Shown: positions 1-8,358, counted from the stretch's first letter. The stretch: DNA of 64,000 nucleotides from Halegenticoccus tardaugens (GCF_004116405.1 NZ_SDIC01000003.1:248001-312000), one strand, 5' to 3'. The notes: generated from the sequence alone by a model not told the origin. Numbers and translations: made by a program.

Positions 1-117
1 GCGTTCGGGAGCCGCGCGGACGTGCTGCTGCCCGAGTGGGTCGACGCGGACGACGTGCACGTCGTCCGCGGACAGAAAGTGATCGCGGGCGAGACGGTGC
101 TCGCGGAGCGGCGGTAG
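1..117 (+). CDS. asd: Phosphatidylserine (archaetidylserine) decarboxylase, C-terminal end
   Basis: The window opens inside this gene; only the last 38 codons are present, ending at TAG 115-117. The tail begins FGSRADVLLP and continues to GQKVIAGETVLAE, the pattern seen at the end of phosphatidylserine decarboxylase family enzymes just after the pyruvoyl-forming serine region. Family members remove the carboxyl group from phosphatidyl- or archaetidylserine to give the ethanolamine head group at the membrane. The GS pair that would be self-cleaved appears to be the GS in the FGSR segment. The call rests on this short tail only, so the exact substrate cannot be judged. Confidence 0.7.
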   Translation, partial: AFGSRADVLLPEWVDADDVHVVRGQKVIAGETVLAERR

Positions 118-320
118 TGAGGTTCGGCACGGGTCAGCCGTCGAAGCTCAGTACCGAGTCGGTATCGTGATACTCGACCATTATGGTCGTGTTGCATAGG
201 AATGGAGTTCGAGGCGAGAGTGGCCAAAGCCGAAAATGTGAGAATTCCGAGAGAACAGAGTCTCTCGTTGAGGGCGTGTATCCACGGACGGGAAGAGTCT
301 TATCTGCGCGGGGGAGTGAA

Positions 321-650
321 TTGATCATCGTGTATCTTGTCACGTTCCGTCTCGATCCGGGGGAGTACGATGCGGAGTTTCACGAGTTGAATGACGCGAT
401 ACAAGTGGCTGCCGAGGACACTGAGGGGTATCTGGGCAAGCGGACGTGGCATGCCCCTGAGAGTGAAGAGGCTCTCGTCGTTTACTACTGGGAGTCGTTG
501 GACGCAATCGAGTCGTTTGGCGCAGATTCTGACCACAAAGAGGCGAAACAGCGGTGGACAGAGTGGTACGATGCGTACGAAGTCACGGTTACAGAAGTCG
601 TCGAGTCGTACGGGAGTGGGTTTGGTGACGACGCCGATCCACCCGTATAG
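321..650 (+). CDS. Antibiotic biosynthesis monooxygenase (ABM)-type ferredoxin-like small protein
   Basis: About 109 residues if the TTG at 321 is used; a GTG at 330 is the alternative. An upstream ATG at 183 exists, but the stretch it adds is basic and unlike the rest. The protein has the single dimeric alpha-beta barrel look of the ABM family: VTFRLDPGEYDAEFHEL, a Trp/His segment (GKRTWHAPE), then VVYYWESLDAIESFGADSDHKEAK and a conserved WYDAYEVTV end. Such proteins are small monooxygenases or haem/quinone-associated oxidases; no substrate can be deduced. A GGGGAG stretch lies just before the TTG. Base composition is less GC-rich than most of the window. Confidence 0.7.
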   Translation: MIIVYLVTFRLDPGEYDAEFHELNDAIQVAAEDTEGYLGKRTWHAPESEEALVVYYWESLDAIESFGADSDHKEAKQRWTEWYDAYEVTVTEVVESYGSGFGDDADPPV

Positions 651-722
651 CGTCCCGAGCCATCACGAAAATCCTCGGACAATAGAACGGGTCCGCCGGC
701 AGAGTACAACTCGGTGTTTCAT

Positions 723-1289
723 CTATCGGGGATTTTCTCTCACCCATTCGAGGACTTCACTCGCGTGTTCGTCCGGTGGAAAGATCGGGTAGAAGACGTG
801 CTCAATACGTCCATCAGAGACGACCAGCGTTAACCGCTTCAGGTATTCGTCCCCCTGGATAGTGAAAGCCGGCAATTCGAGTTCGCTCGCCAGCTCCCAT
901 TCGGCATCGCTGAGCATCTCGAAGGGGAGGTGCAGCCGGTCACGAGCCTCACGCTGGTACCCGGTCGTCTGCGTGGACAGGCCAAACACCTCCCCGACGC
1001 CGTTGTCGACGAGTTCGTCGTAGTGGCTGCGAAAGCCGCGTGATTCGGGAGTGCAGCCGCGGGCACCCGGCACGTCCTCCCATCCCTCCGGAATCACGTC
1101 CTTGTCGGGCCGCCCCGTCAAGGGGTAAACGTAGATCACTGTGCGAGGGGGGAGGTCTTGTAGGTTGACCGTCGTGCCGTCGGTCGCCGGGAGCGATACG
1201 TCGGGCATCTCCATTCCCTGGAGGTGGTCGGCCGCTCCGTCGTCTTCCGGTGCTGGTAGGTCGTCCGGCAGGGGGAAGTCCTCGGCCAT
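723..1289 (-). CDS. Peroxiredoxin-like thioredoxin-fold protein
   Basis: 188 residues from the ATG at 1289 (an in-frame start further out at 1313 is less likely). The core VIYVYPLTGRPDKD followed by PGARGCTPESRGFRSHYDEL is the Prx-like signature in which Cys79 is the peroxidatic cysteine; no second resolving cysteine is evident. The later part (FGLSTQTTGYQREARDRLHL) matches the helix after the active site. Members of this group reduce peroxides in the cytoplasm with a thiol donor. The gene sits alone, convergent with the ABM gene, in a lower-GC patch bounded on the far side by a transposase remnant, which suggests acquisition by transfer. Confidence 0.85.
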   Translation of the reverse strand: MAEDFPLPDDLPAPEDDGAADHLQGMEMPDVSLPATDGTTVNLQDLPPRTVIYVYPLTGRPDKDVIPEGWEDVPGARGCTPESRGFRSHYDELVDNGVGEVFGLSTQTTGYQREARDRLHLPFEMLSDAEWELASELELPAFTIQGDEYLKRLTLVVSDGRIEHVFYPIFPPDEHASEVLEWVRENPR

Positions 1290-1567
1290 CGTTCTATACA
1301 ACACACTACACATAGATAATCATTCGCCAGAATTAATATATCCAGATTAGATCCAATATTTCTGTTTCTAATTAAATTTCATCCGCTGGGGAATCGGTGG
1401 ACGATTCTAGGCAAAATGAGACGGTGTCATGGCAGTGGGTGTCGGTTCGTTTCGAGGCGTCCCACAAATGCCGGTATTTCTGATGGTGGTGCGGAGTCGA
1501 AGACGAAATCATGTGCGACAAGAGCAGGACTCGGTTGTATGATAGGCGCATCCGCTATATCTAACGT
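1290..1567. other. AT-rich intergenic stretch next to a transposase remnant
   Basis: No convincing gene. The part 1290-1380 is clearly AT-rich (runs such as AATTAATATAT) and probably carries the promoter of the leftward peroxiredoxin gene. The part 1381-1567 lies just past the end of a transposase fragment and could be the decayed end of that insertion element; I could not identify terminal inverted repeats. Confidence 0.5.
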
Positions 1568-1707
1568 TCAGAGTGCTTTGTCGATGTTGTGAGTGAGACA
1601 GTCGACAACGAGTTCACGGAGCTGCTTCCACCCGTGCCGTGAACGTACGAATGCACCATATTTCCCTTCACCCGAGTTACGCTTTCGACTATCCCACGAT
1701 TCCCGCC
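1568..1707 (-). pseudogene. C-terminal remnant of an IS transposase
   Basis: Reading leftward, an open frame ending at TGA (1568-1570) gives RESWDSRKRNSGEGKYGAFV and then RSRHGWKQLRELVVDCLTHN, finishing IDKAL. This Trp-Lys-Gln-x-Arg-Glu-Leu ... His-Asn pattern resembles the final helix of haloarchaeal insertion sequence transposases, possibly IS5 type. About 45 codons survive with no start, and the rest of the gene is replaced by the end of the tRNA methyltransferase gene at 1742. It marks an old insertion and deletion event. The IS family is not settled from this fragment. Confidence 0.6.
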
Positions 1708-1741
1708 CCGTGCTTCGAGCCGAGAGTTCGAAACGGCCACC

Positions 1742-2740
1742 TCACGCCCGTTCCAGCACGTGCACGTGCCGCACCAGCGACCGGTGCACCCGTCGCTCGA
1801 AGACCTCCTCGACGCGCCAGCCCGCGTCGACCGCCTCGGGCCGCCACGACCGATCCGCCACCACGACCGCCCGCGGGGCGACCCGGGCGGCCTCCGAGAG
1901 CGCGCCCGCGACGAGGTCGCGCAGGTCGTGGCGGGCGATCTTCGACTGGCGGCCGTACGGCGCGTCGAACGCGACGCCGTCGACCGCGTCGTCGCACAGC
2001 GGGAGCGCGGTCGCGTCGCCGCGGAGCACGTCCCACGGCGCGCGATCGGTCCGCCGCGCCGCCGCGCCGTCGAGATACTCGCCCAGGTTCCGTCGCGCCC
2101 CGCGGACCATCTTGCGCTGCGCGTCGCTCCCGACGACCCGCGCGCCGACGAGGCCCGCCTCGATGAGCACGCCGCCCGTCCCGCACATCGGGTCGAGCAC
2201 CGTCGCGCCCGGCCTCGCGCCGGCGATGTTGGCCAGCGCGCGGGCGTCGAGCGGATCCATGCTCCCGGGCTGGAAGAACGGGCGGTCGGTCGGCTTTCGA
2301 CCGCCGAAGTCCCGGACGCTCTCGACGTCGAGCCACCCGAGGAAACAGACGCCGTCCGAAAAGAGCGCGCGCAGCTCGTGGTCGGGATCGTCGAGGTCGA
2401 CCGAGAACCCGCGGTCGACGAGGACGCGGCCGAGTTCGCGCTCCGCCTCCCTCGTGCTCGCGCCGGTCGTGGCGCGGACGTCGCGCGCCCGGACCGCGAC
2501 GGTTCCCTCGCGGCCGATCTCGGCGGCGTCGAGGAGCGCGCGGGCGTTCGCGACGCTCGCGTCCGTCCGTCCGACGAGATCGCTCGCCCGCCTGACGTAC
2601 GCGAGGGTCCGAACGCGCTCGGGCTCGATCCCCCGGGCGACGGCGACCCCGGGCGCGACGACCTCGACGCCGGTCGCGGCGCTCTCCGCCTCGCGGCCCG
2701 CGAACGCGTCGTCGGTGCCGGCGAGTTCGAGACAGTACAC
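1742..2740 (-). CDS. trmG10: tRNA (guanine(10)-N2)-dimethyltransferase
   Basis: 332 residues. The N-terminal about 150 residues match the THUMP/ferredoxin-like RNA-binding part of this family (ELAGTDDAFAGREAE), and the C-terminal half is a Rossmann methyltransferase: SAM-binding motif I DPMCGTGG at 183-190, then FDAPYG at 258-263, a variant of the N6/N2-type DPPYG motif. The archaeal enzyme mono- and dimethylates G10 of tRNA. The gene is transcribed leftward and divergently from tbp, sharing a roughly 115-bp gap. A DPPY to DAPY change at the catalytic loop is seen in this family and does not imply loss of activity. Confidence 0.88.
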   Translation of the reverse strand: MYCLELAGTDDAFAGREAESAATGVEVVAPGVAVARGIEPERVRTLAYVRRASDLVGRTDASVANARALLDAAEIGREGTVAVRARDVRATTGASTREAERELGRVLVDRGFSVDLDDPDHELRALFSDGVCFLGWLDVESVRDFGGRKPTDRPFFQPGSMDPLDARALANIAGARPGATVLDPMCGTGGVLIEAGLVGARVVGSDAQRKMVRGARRNLGEYLDGAAARRTDRAPWDVLRGDATALPLCDDAVDGVAFDAPYGRQSKIARHDLRDLVAGALSEAARVAPRAVVVADRSWRPEAVDAGWRVEEVFERRVHRSLVRHVHVLERA

Positions 2741-2821
2741 GGTCGAACCTGCGGGCGTCCGGCCATGAGCGTGTCGGATCCGCCGCCGCCCGCGAACGTA
2801 TCAACGACCGGTACCAAGCTT

Positions 2822-2848
2822 TTTAAGGCTTAAATACGACACTTAAAT
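2822..2848 (+). promoter_or_regulatory. tbp promoter with palindromic TATA region
   Basis: TTTAAGGCTTAAA (2822-2834) is a perfect 6-bp inverted repeat around one central base and covers the expected TATA position about 26-30 bp before the ATG at 2855, so the transcript is probably leaderless. A second ACTTAAAT half copy follows at 2840-2847. The symmetry could allow TBP to bind in either direction or mark an operator. Confidence 0.55.
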
Positions 2849-2854
2849 CGTTGC

Positions 2855-3415
2855 ATGACCGACCCCAAGGACACCATCAATATCGAAAACGTCGTCGCTT
2901 CTACGGGAATCGGCCAGGAACTCGACCTCCAGAGCGTGGCAATGGACCTGGAGGGGGCGGACTACGACCCCGAGCAGTTCCCGGGACTCGTCTACCGAAC
3001 CCAGAACCCGAAATCTGCGGCGCTCATCTTCCGGTCCGGCAAGATCGTCTGCACCGGCGCGAAATCCACCGACGACGTCCACGAGAGCCTCGAAATCGTC
3101 TTCGACAAGCTCCGCGACCTGAACATCCAGGTCGACGAGAACCCGGAGATCACCGTCCAGAACATCGTCACCAGCGCCGACCTCGGCCGGAACCTGAACC
3201 TCAACGCCATCGCCATCGGCCTCGGCCTCGAAAACATCGAGTACGAACCCGAGCAGTTCCCGGGGCTCGTCTACCGCCTCGACGAACCCGAGGTCGTCGC
3301 CCTGCTCTTCGGGTCGGGGAAACTCGTCATCACCGGCGGCAAAAAGCCCGTGGACGCGGAACACGCGGTCGAAGAGATCACCGTTCGCCTCGAAGAGCTT
3401 GGTCTGCTCGAGTAG
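2855..3415 (+). CDS. tbp: TATA-box-binding protein
   Basis: 186 residues, the usual archaeal TBP size. Two direct repeats of the saddle fold are obvious: the phrase EQFPGLVYR occurs at 40-48 and again at 133-141, each followed by a beta-strand and SGKIV or SGKLV with a GAK or GGK turn. The protein opens with DTINIENVVAST, typical for the first strand. It binds TATA boxes and recruits TFB and RNA polymerase; a TFB-type gene lies at the far end of this window. The C-terminus is short and acidic, as in haloarchaea. It has its own promoter. Confidence 0.97.
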   Translation: MTDPKDTINIENVVASTGIGQELDLQSVAMDLEGADYDPEQFPGLVYRTQNPKSAALIFRSGKIVCTGAKSTDDVHESLEIVFDKLRDLNIQVDENPEITVQNIVTSADLGRNLNLNAIAIGLGLENIEYEPEQFPGLVYRLDEPEVVALLFGSGKLVITGGKKPVDAEHAVEEITVRLEELGLLE

Positions 3416-3509
3416 CCCTCGATCCGCCGACCGACTTCCTCCTCGTTTTCGCTTTCGCCCCCGAGCCGTCGAGCGTCAGGACCAAAGCCCCCGGGATCGA
3501 ACCGCCGGC

Positions 3510-3905
3510 ATGGTCGTCACGTCGCCCCTCGGACCGGTCGGATTGCAAACCGAAGCGGTCGGAAGCCCGCTGGCGATCGCCGGGACGTTCGGGCTGTTCG
3601 CCCTGTTTTTGACCCTCACCGCCCACATCGCCGCCCGGAACGTCCTCGGCGACGTCGAGGTGAAGAAGGCCTTCGCCGTCGGGCCGGTCCCCGCGGCCGT
3701 CGGCGTCGCGTTCACGGCGCTCGGCGTGAACTCCCTCCTGTCGATCGCCGTCGCGCTCGTCGCGGACGCGGGGATGATTCGCTACCTCTACGGCCGCTCT
3801 CTGAGTCTCACCGCCTACGTCACGTTCATCCACGCCGTCGTCACCGTCATCCTCGGAACCGTCCTCTTCGGACTCTTCTTTCTCGCCTCGACCGCGCCGA
3901 CGTAG
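3510..3905 (+). CDS. Conserved haloarchaeal multi-pass membrane protein
   Basis: 131 residues from ATG 3510. About four hydrophobic segments can be seen (around 20-40, 56-78, 80-92 and 105-126) with short polar connectors such as GDVEVKKAF. No catalytic motif is present. It lies between tbp and a CPBP protease on the same strand and could be cotranscribed with the protease gene 50 bp downstream. I recognise it only as a conserved haloarchaeal integral membrane protein of unknown role; earlier in-frame starts give an Arg-rich extension without codon support. Confidence 0.75.
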   Translation: MVVTSPLGPVGLQTEAVGSPLAIAGTFGLFALFLTLTAHIAARNVLGDVEVKKAFAVGPVPAAVGVAFTALGVNSLLSIAVALVADAGMIRYLYGRSLSLTAYVTFIHAVVTVILGTVLFGLFFLASTAPT

Positions 3906-3955
3906 CGGCGGAGAGCGCAGGACTCAAGCGGCCGCCCGTCACAGATCGGATAGCT

Positions 3956-4945
3956 ATGCGCTTTCTCCCGCTGGCGCTCGTCTGGAATCGCCGCGAACGC
4001 CGCCTCCGCGCGCTCTGGCGACTCGTCCTGACGCTCGTTTTCGTCGCCGTGCTGATCGTCGCCGCCGGGTTCGTTCTCGTGCCGGCGCTCCGGAGCGCGG
4101 AGATCGTGCTCGTCTCGACGCTGGGAAGCGCGACCGCCGACGTCGCGCTTTTGGCGCTCTCGCAGTGGGCGCTCGGCGGCGTCATCACGGCGACCGTTCT
4201 CCTCGCGGGGATCTTCCTCGATCGCCGCCGTCTCGCGGACTTCGGCTTCCGCTTCGACCGCGACTGGTGGCTCGACCTCGCCTTCGGGCTGGCGCTCGGC
4301 GCGGCGCTCATGACGCTCGTCTTCCTGTTCGAACTCGCGGTCGGCTGGGTTCGCGTCACCGGCACCTTCGAGACCGCCGGCGGCCCGTTCGCCCCGTCGT
4401 TCCTGTTCGTCCTCGCCCTCTTTCTGTTCGTCGGCGTGTACGAGGAGCTGTTCGCCCGCGGGTACCTCCTGACGAACGTCGCGGAGGGGCTCCGCGGGTT
4501 CGGCCCGCTCGGCGAGCGCGCGGCGGTCGCCGTCGCCGTCCTCGTCTCCTCGGTGGCGTTCGGCCTCCTGCACGCTGAAAACCCGAGCGCGACGACGCTG
4601 AGCACGTTCAACATCTCCCTCGCGGGGGTGTTCCTCGCGCTCGGCTACGTGCTGACGAACGAACTCAGCATCCCGATCGGCGTGCACATCACCTGGAACT
4701 TCTTTCAGGGCGCGGTGTACGGCTTCCCGGTGAGCGGACTCGGTCGCACGGCGACGGTCGTCGCGGTCGAACAGCGGGGGCCGCCGGCGGCGACCGGCGG
4801 CTCGTTCGGGCCCGAAGCGGGTCTCGTCGGCGTCGCGGCGATCCTCCTCGGCTGTCTGGCGATCGCCGGCTGGTGCGAGTACCGGTACGGTCACGTCGCG
4901 ATCCACCCCGGATTGACCCTGCCCGACCTGCGCTGGCGGGAGTGA
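3956..4945 (+). CDS. CPBP-family intramembrane glutamic protease
   Basis: 329 residues with about eight membrane segments. The three CPBP (Rce1-like) motifs are all present: YEELFAR with the Glu pair at 163-164 and Arg168; FGLLHAEN with His206; and HITWNFF with His244 and Asn248. Such proteins cleave CAAX-like or other membrane-bound substrates inside the bilayer; many in prokaryotes have unknown targets or link to immunity of peptides. A 40-residue basic N-terminus (RRERRLRALWR) precedes the first membrane segment. It ends 6 bp before the end of the convergent hisG gene. Confidence 0.9.
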   Translation: MRFLPLALVWNRRERRLRALWRLVLTLVFVAVLIVAAGFVLVPALRSAEIVLVSTLGSATADVALLALSQWALGGVITATVLLAGIFLDRRRLADFGFRFDRDWWLDLAFGLALGAALMTLVFLFELAVGWVRVTGTFETAGGPFAPSFLFVLALFLFVGVYEELFARGYLLTNVAEGLRGFGPLGERAAVAVAVLVSSVAFGLLHAENPSATTLSTFNISLAGVFLALGYVLTNELSIPIGVHITWNFFQGAVYGFPVSGLGRTATVVAVEQRGPPAATGGSFGPEAGLVGVAAILLGCLAIAGWCEYRYGHVAIHPGLTLPDLRWRE

Positions 4946-4951
4946 GCGGAG

Positions 4952-5797
4952 TCACTCGACGAGCCGTTCGATCTCGGTGACGAGGATGTCGGTCGCCCCG
5001 ACCGACCGGAGGTCGGAGATGACGCCGAACACCTCGCGCTCGTCGACGACGACGTGGACCGCGACCTTCGAGTCCCCCGCGATGTCCATCACCGTCGGGC
5101 CGCCCATGCCCGGGATGACCTCGCGGACCTCCGCCAGCCGATCCTTCGGGGCGTTCATCATCAGGTAGCGCTTGCCCTCCGCCGCCAGCACCGATTCGAG
5201 CGCCATCGCGACCTCGCGGACCTTGCCGTCGTCCGCGACGTCCGGCCGGGCGAACAGCCGAACCGAGCTTTGCAGCACCTCGGCGACGATCGAGAGGCGG
5301 TTCACGGCGAGCGTCGTCCCGGTGCTCGTGATGTCGACGATCGCGTCGGCCATCTCGACGTGCGGGGTCAGTTCCGTCGCGCCCGTCACCCGCACGATCT
5401 CCGGATCGATCCCCCGCTCCGCGAAGAAGTCGCGGGCGACCGTCGGAAACTCCGTGGCGACGGTTCGGCCCGCCACGTCTTCCACGGTCTCGATGTCGCC
5501 GTCCTCGGGGGCCGCGAGGACGAGCCTGCACCGACCGAACCCGAGGTCGAGGAGGTCGACGAGGTCGTGACCGGACTCGCGGACCTGATCGAGCCCGGTG
5601 ACTCCGACTTCGGCGGCCCCGTCGCGGACGTACTCGGGGATGTCCGCCGCGCGGACGAAGAGCACGGTCACGTCCGGGTCGACCGTCTCGGCGTACAGCT
5701 TCCGATCGGCCCCGTTCTCGATGTGCAGTCCCGCGCGCTCCAGAAGCTCCATCGTCGGTTCGTGCAAGCGCCCCTTGTTGGGCACGGCGATGCGCAT
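4952..5797 (-). CDS. hisG: ATP phosphoribosyltransferase, long form
   Basis: 281 residues from ATG 5797 (a GTG two codons earlier is possible). The start [19 protein letters not shown] is diagnostic for HisG, which joins ATP and PRPP as the first step of histidine synthesis. Length and a C-terminal ACT-like domain of about 75 residues ([20 protein letters not shown]) identify the long, HisZ-independent, histidine-feedback type. The PRPP-binding stretch [10 protein letters not shown] is visible. It stands alone, not with other his genes. The window also carries the full histidine breakdown operon 30 kb away, so control of this gene against that pathway would matter. Confidence 0.96.
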   Translation of the reverse strand: MRIAVPNKGRLHEPTMELLERAGLHIENGADRKLYAETVDPDVTVLFVRAADIPEYVRDGAAEVGVTGLDQVRESGHDLVDLLDLGFGRCRLVLAAPEDGDIETVEDVAGRTVATEFPTVARDFFAERGIDPEIVRVTGATELTPHVEMADAIVDITSTGTTLAVNRLSIVAEVLQSSVRLFARPDVADDGKVREVAMALESVLAAEGKRYLMMNAPKDRLAEVREVIPGMGGPTVMDIAGDSKVAVHVVVDEREVFGVISDLRSVGATDILVTEIERLVE

Positions 5798-5947
5798 ACC
5801 CACCCCTCACGCCGACGGGAGAACTGTGTTTCGACCGCGACTCAGCGGTTCTCGGAGGAAACATCGACCAAGTGGTACGTTATCCTCACGCTAATTTCCC
5901 GTTTTGGAGGCTATAACAAAGGGCCCCCCGAACCACCTCCGTCTAGT

Positions 5948-6745
5948 ATGAGAGACGAATCGACGCGGCGGGCCGTGCTCGGTCTCGCGGGAACGACGAT
6001 CGCGGTCGGGCTCGCCGGCTGTTCGGGGTTGACGTCGGACGGTTCGGCCGAGACGAACGAACGCGCCGACGGCTCGGGGGAACCGGCCACGCCCGACGGG
6101 ACCGAGACGCCCGAATCGGGCGGCTCCGACCCGGGTGAACTCTCGGAACCGACCGGCGCGGTCCGATCCGCCGCGATTCCGGAGAACGCGGCCGACCGCG
6201 ACTATCCGATCGCCGGAACGGGGTCGGCCGGTGTCGAGGCCACCCTCTACGGCGGCTGGAAGTGTTCGTACACGGCCTCGTTCGTCAAAGGCGAGCTGAA
6301 CGACCTGATCGGGACGTACGTCGAGCCGGGGGACGTGGACCTGGAGTTCCGGGCCGTCCCCTACGACAACGGCGAGCCGTTTCACGGCGACGACGAGCCC
6401 GGCGTCGCCCGCGCCGGACAGGCCGTCTGGAACGAGGATCCCGAGTCCTTCTGGCCGTACTTCGCGTACCTCTTCGAGAACCAGCGGACGACGAACGACT
6501 GGTACTCGGCCGAGCGGATCCGCGCCGTCGCAGACGCCGCGGGGGTGTCGGACGCGGTGAACATCGAGGCCGCGGTCGACGGTGACGCGTACGAAGAGCG
6601 GATCGACGCGACGATGAAGCGGGTCGACGAGATCCCCGTCGCGGCCGTGCCGCGGCTCGTCGTCGCTGACGAGGTCTACGCGCCGACCGTCGACTTCAAG
6701 GAGACCCGGCGGGCGCTCGACGCGGCGGTCCGGGGCGGGGAGTGA
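5948..6745 (+). CDS. DsbA-family thioredoxin-like lipoprotein with Tat signal
   Basis: 265 residues from ATG 5948, about 30 bp behind a TATA-like CTATAAC (5911-5917). The N-terminus RRAVLGLAGTTIAVGLAGC is a twin-arginine signal with a lipobox cysteine, so the protein is exported folded by Tat and lipid-anchored outside. An acidic Ser/Thr/Glu/Pro-poor-in-hydrophobics linker follows (to about residue 75). The fold then matches DsbA-like thioredoxins: YGGWKCSYTASF at the active-site position, and a cis-Pro loop AAVPRLVV. Only one active-site cysteine is seen (C-x-x-T), so it is likely a reductase or isomerase-type variant rather than an oxidase. Confidence 0.85.
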   Translation: MRDESTRRAVLGLAGTTIAVGLAGCSGLTSDGSAETNERADGSGEPATPDGTETPESGGSDPGELSEPTGAVRSAAIPENAADRDYPIAGTGSAGVEATLYGGWKCSYTASFVKGELNDLIGTYVEPGDVDLEFRAVPYDNGEPFHGDDEPGVARAGQAVWNEDPESFWPYFAYLFENQRTTNDWYSAERIRAVADAAGVSDAVNIEAAVDGDAYEERIDATMKRVDEIPVAAVPRLVVADEVYAPTVDFKETRRALDAAVRGGE

Positions 6746-6754
6746 GTCGACGAT

Positions 6755-6844
6755 CGGCGTTAATCCGGCCTCGATCCGCGCCGATCCGCGCCGATCCGCG
6801 TCGACCCGACTTCGATCCCGGCCGAAGACGGTGGATTAACGCCG
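6755..6844. repeat. 12-bp inverted repeat flanking 10-bp tandem repeats
   Basis: CGGCGTTAATCC (6755-6766) and GGATTAACGCCG (6833-6844) are exact inverses. Between them GATCCGCGCC is repeated three times with a last-copy change (about 6772-6803). The right arm contains the GATTAAC that sits about 26 bp before the start of the following amidohydrolase gene, so one arm may overlap its TATA box; the pair could alternatively form a stem behind the preceding gene. Confidence 0.6.
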
Positions 6845-6865
6845 CGTGCCCTCGGTAGCTCGCGT

Positions 6866-8173
6866 ATGGACGCGCTGCTGATCGCCGGCGGACGGGTGTT
6901 GCTTCCGGATCTCGGGGTCGTCGAGGCCGACGTTCTGGTCGACCGCGAGGCGGGAACCGTCGCCGAGCTCGGCGACGAAGTCGGCGTCTCCCCCCGAGAG
7001 GCCGACGAGACGCTCGACGCCTCGGGGTCGCTCGTGACCCCCGGGCTCGTCAACGCGCACACCCACGCCGCGATGACGCTCCTGCGGGGCTACGCCGACG
7101 ACAAACCGCTCGACGAGTGGCTCAGGGAGGACATCTGGCCCGCGGAGGCCGAACTCTCCCCCGGGGATGTCCGGGCGGGGACGGAACTCGCCCTGCTCGA
7201 GCTGATCCGCTCCGGAGCGACCGCCTTCGCGGACATGTACTTTCACGTCCCCGAGGTCGTCGAGGCGGTCGACGCGGCCGGGGTGCGCGCGCGGGTCGGC
7301 CACGGCGCGGTCACGGTCGGGAAGGACGACGGGGACGCACAAGCCGACGTCGAAGAGAGCCTCGACGTGGCCCGCGAGTTCGACGGCGCGGCGGACGGCC
7401 GCGTCTCGACCGCCTTCATGCCCCACAGCCTCACCACGGTCGACGAGACGTTCCTCCGCGAGAGCGTCGCGCGAGCCCGCGAGGACGGGATCCCGATCCA
7501 CTTCCACGCGAACGAGACGACGAACGAGGTCGACCCGATCGTCGACGAGCGCGGCGTCCGCCCCCTCGTCTACGCTGACGACCTCGGAATGCTGACCGCG
7601 GACGACTTTCTCGCCCACGCCGTCCACGTCGACGACGAGGAGATCTCCCTCCTCGCCGAGCGCGGGACGGGCGTGATTCACTGTCCGGCCTCGAACATGA
7701 AGCTCGCGAGCGGGATGGCCCCCGTCCAGCGCATGCTCGACGCGGGCGTGACGGTCGGTCTCGGCACCGACGGCGCGGCGTCCAACAACGACCTCTCCGT
7801 CTTCGACGAGATGCGCGACGCGGCGATGGTCGGCAAGCTCGCGGCGGACGATCCGAGCGCCGTCGCGGCGGAGAGCGTCGTCAGCATGGCGACGGCGGGG
7901 AGCGCCGACGCGCTCGGACTCGACGTCGGCCGGATCGAACCCGGCGCGAAGGCCGACCTCGCCGTCGTGGACCTCGACGCGGCGCACCTGACGCCCGCGC
8001 ACGACCCGGTGAGCCACCTCGCGTACGCCGCCCGCGGCTGCGACGTGCGGCACACCGTCTGCGACGGCCGGACGCTCATGCGCGACCGCGAGGTGCTGAC
8101 GCTCGACGCCGACGCGGTCAAGCGACGGGCGCGCGATCGAACGGCGTCGCTCCTCGACCGACTCGGTCGGTGA
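6866..8173 (+). CDS. mtaD: Amidohydrolase, SAH / 5'-methylthioadenosine / 5'-deoxyadenosine deaminase type
   Basis: 435 residues, the standard length. Metal and substrate motifs of the TrzN/SsnA/MtaD branch are visible: NAHTHAAMTLLRGYADD (metal His65 and His67), a FHANET segment with the third metal histidine, and GLGTDGAASNN carrying the metal-binding Asp. These enzymes deaminate the adenine ring of S-adenosylhomocysteine, methylthioadenosine or deoxyadenosine to the inosine analogue in the cytosol. The SAH hydrolase gene lies 1.3 kb downstream, consistent with a shared role in clearing SAM by-products. Which adenosine derivative is preferred cannot be read from sequence. Confidence 0.85.
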   Translation: MDALLIAGGRVLLPDLGVVEADVLVDREAGTVAELGDEVGVSPREADETLDASGSLVTPGLVNAHTHAAMTLLRGYADDKPLDEWLREDIWPAEAELSPGDVRAGTELALLELIRSGATAFADMYFHVPEVVEAVDAAGVRARVGHGAVTVGKDDGDAQADVEESLDVAREFDGAADGRVSTAFMPHSLTTVDETFLRESVARAREDGIPIHFHANETTNEVDPIVDERGVRPLVYADDLGMLTADDFLAHAVHVDDEEISLLAERGTGVIHCPASNMKLASGMAPVQRMLDAGVTVGLGTDGAASNNDLSVFDEMRDAAMVGKLAADDPSAVAAESVVSMATAGSADALGLDVGRIEPGAKADLAVVDLDAAHLTPAHDPVSHLAYAARGCDVRHTVCDGRTLMRDREVLTLDADAVKRRARDRTASLLDRLGR

Positions 8174-8358
8174 GATGCCCCGCTCCCATCCGCGAAGGAA
8201 AAATATCTGACAGGTAAACTTTCTTGAACGGCGCTTTCGAGAGACTGTGCGGGTGTGAAGACGGACGTCGTCAGTTATTTACTGTATCGAAAAACTGAAA
8301 GAACAGTCAAAAACGAATGTCTCTATTTATGACCTGTGTCGCCGTCCGATCGAGCGCC

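Noticed and set aside
134-343. Leftward ORF of 69 codons over the asd-ABM gap ending DTDSVLSFDG
   Set aside because: It overlaps the ABM start, has no recognisable domain and looks like a chance frame; only its last codons resemble haloarchaeal C-termini.
1561-2817. Long leftward ORF overlapping trmG10
   Set aside because: Arg/Ser-rich composition typical of an out-of-frame reading of GC-rich coding DNA; trmG10 explains the region.
5054-5947. N-terminal 298 codons of the ORF that contains the DsbA-like protein
   Set aside because: Lies antisense over hisG; the Tat signal at ATG 5948 and its TATA box mark the real start.
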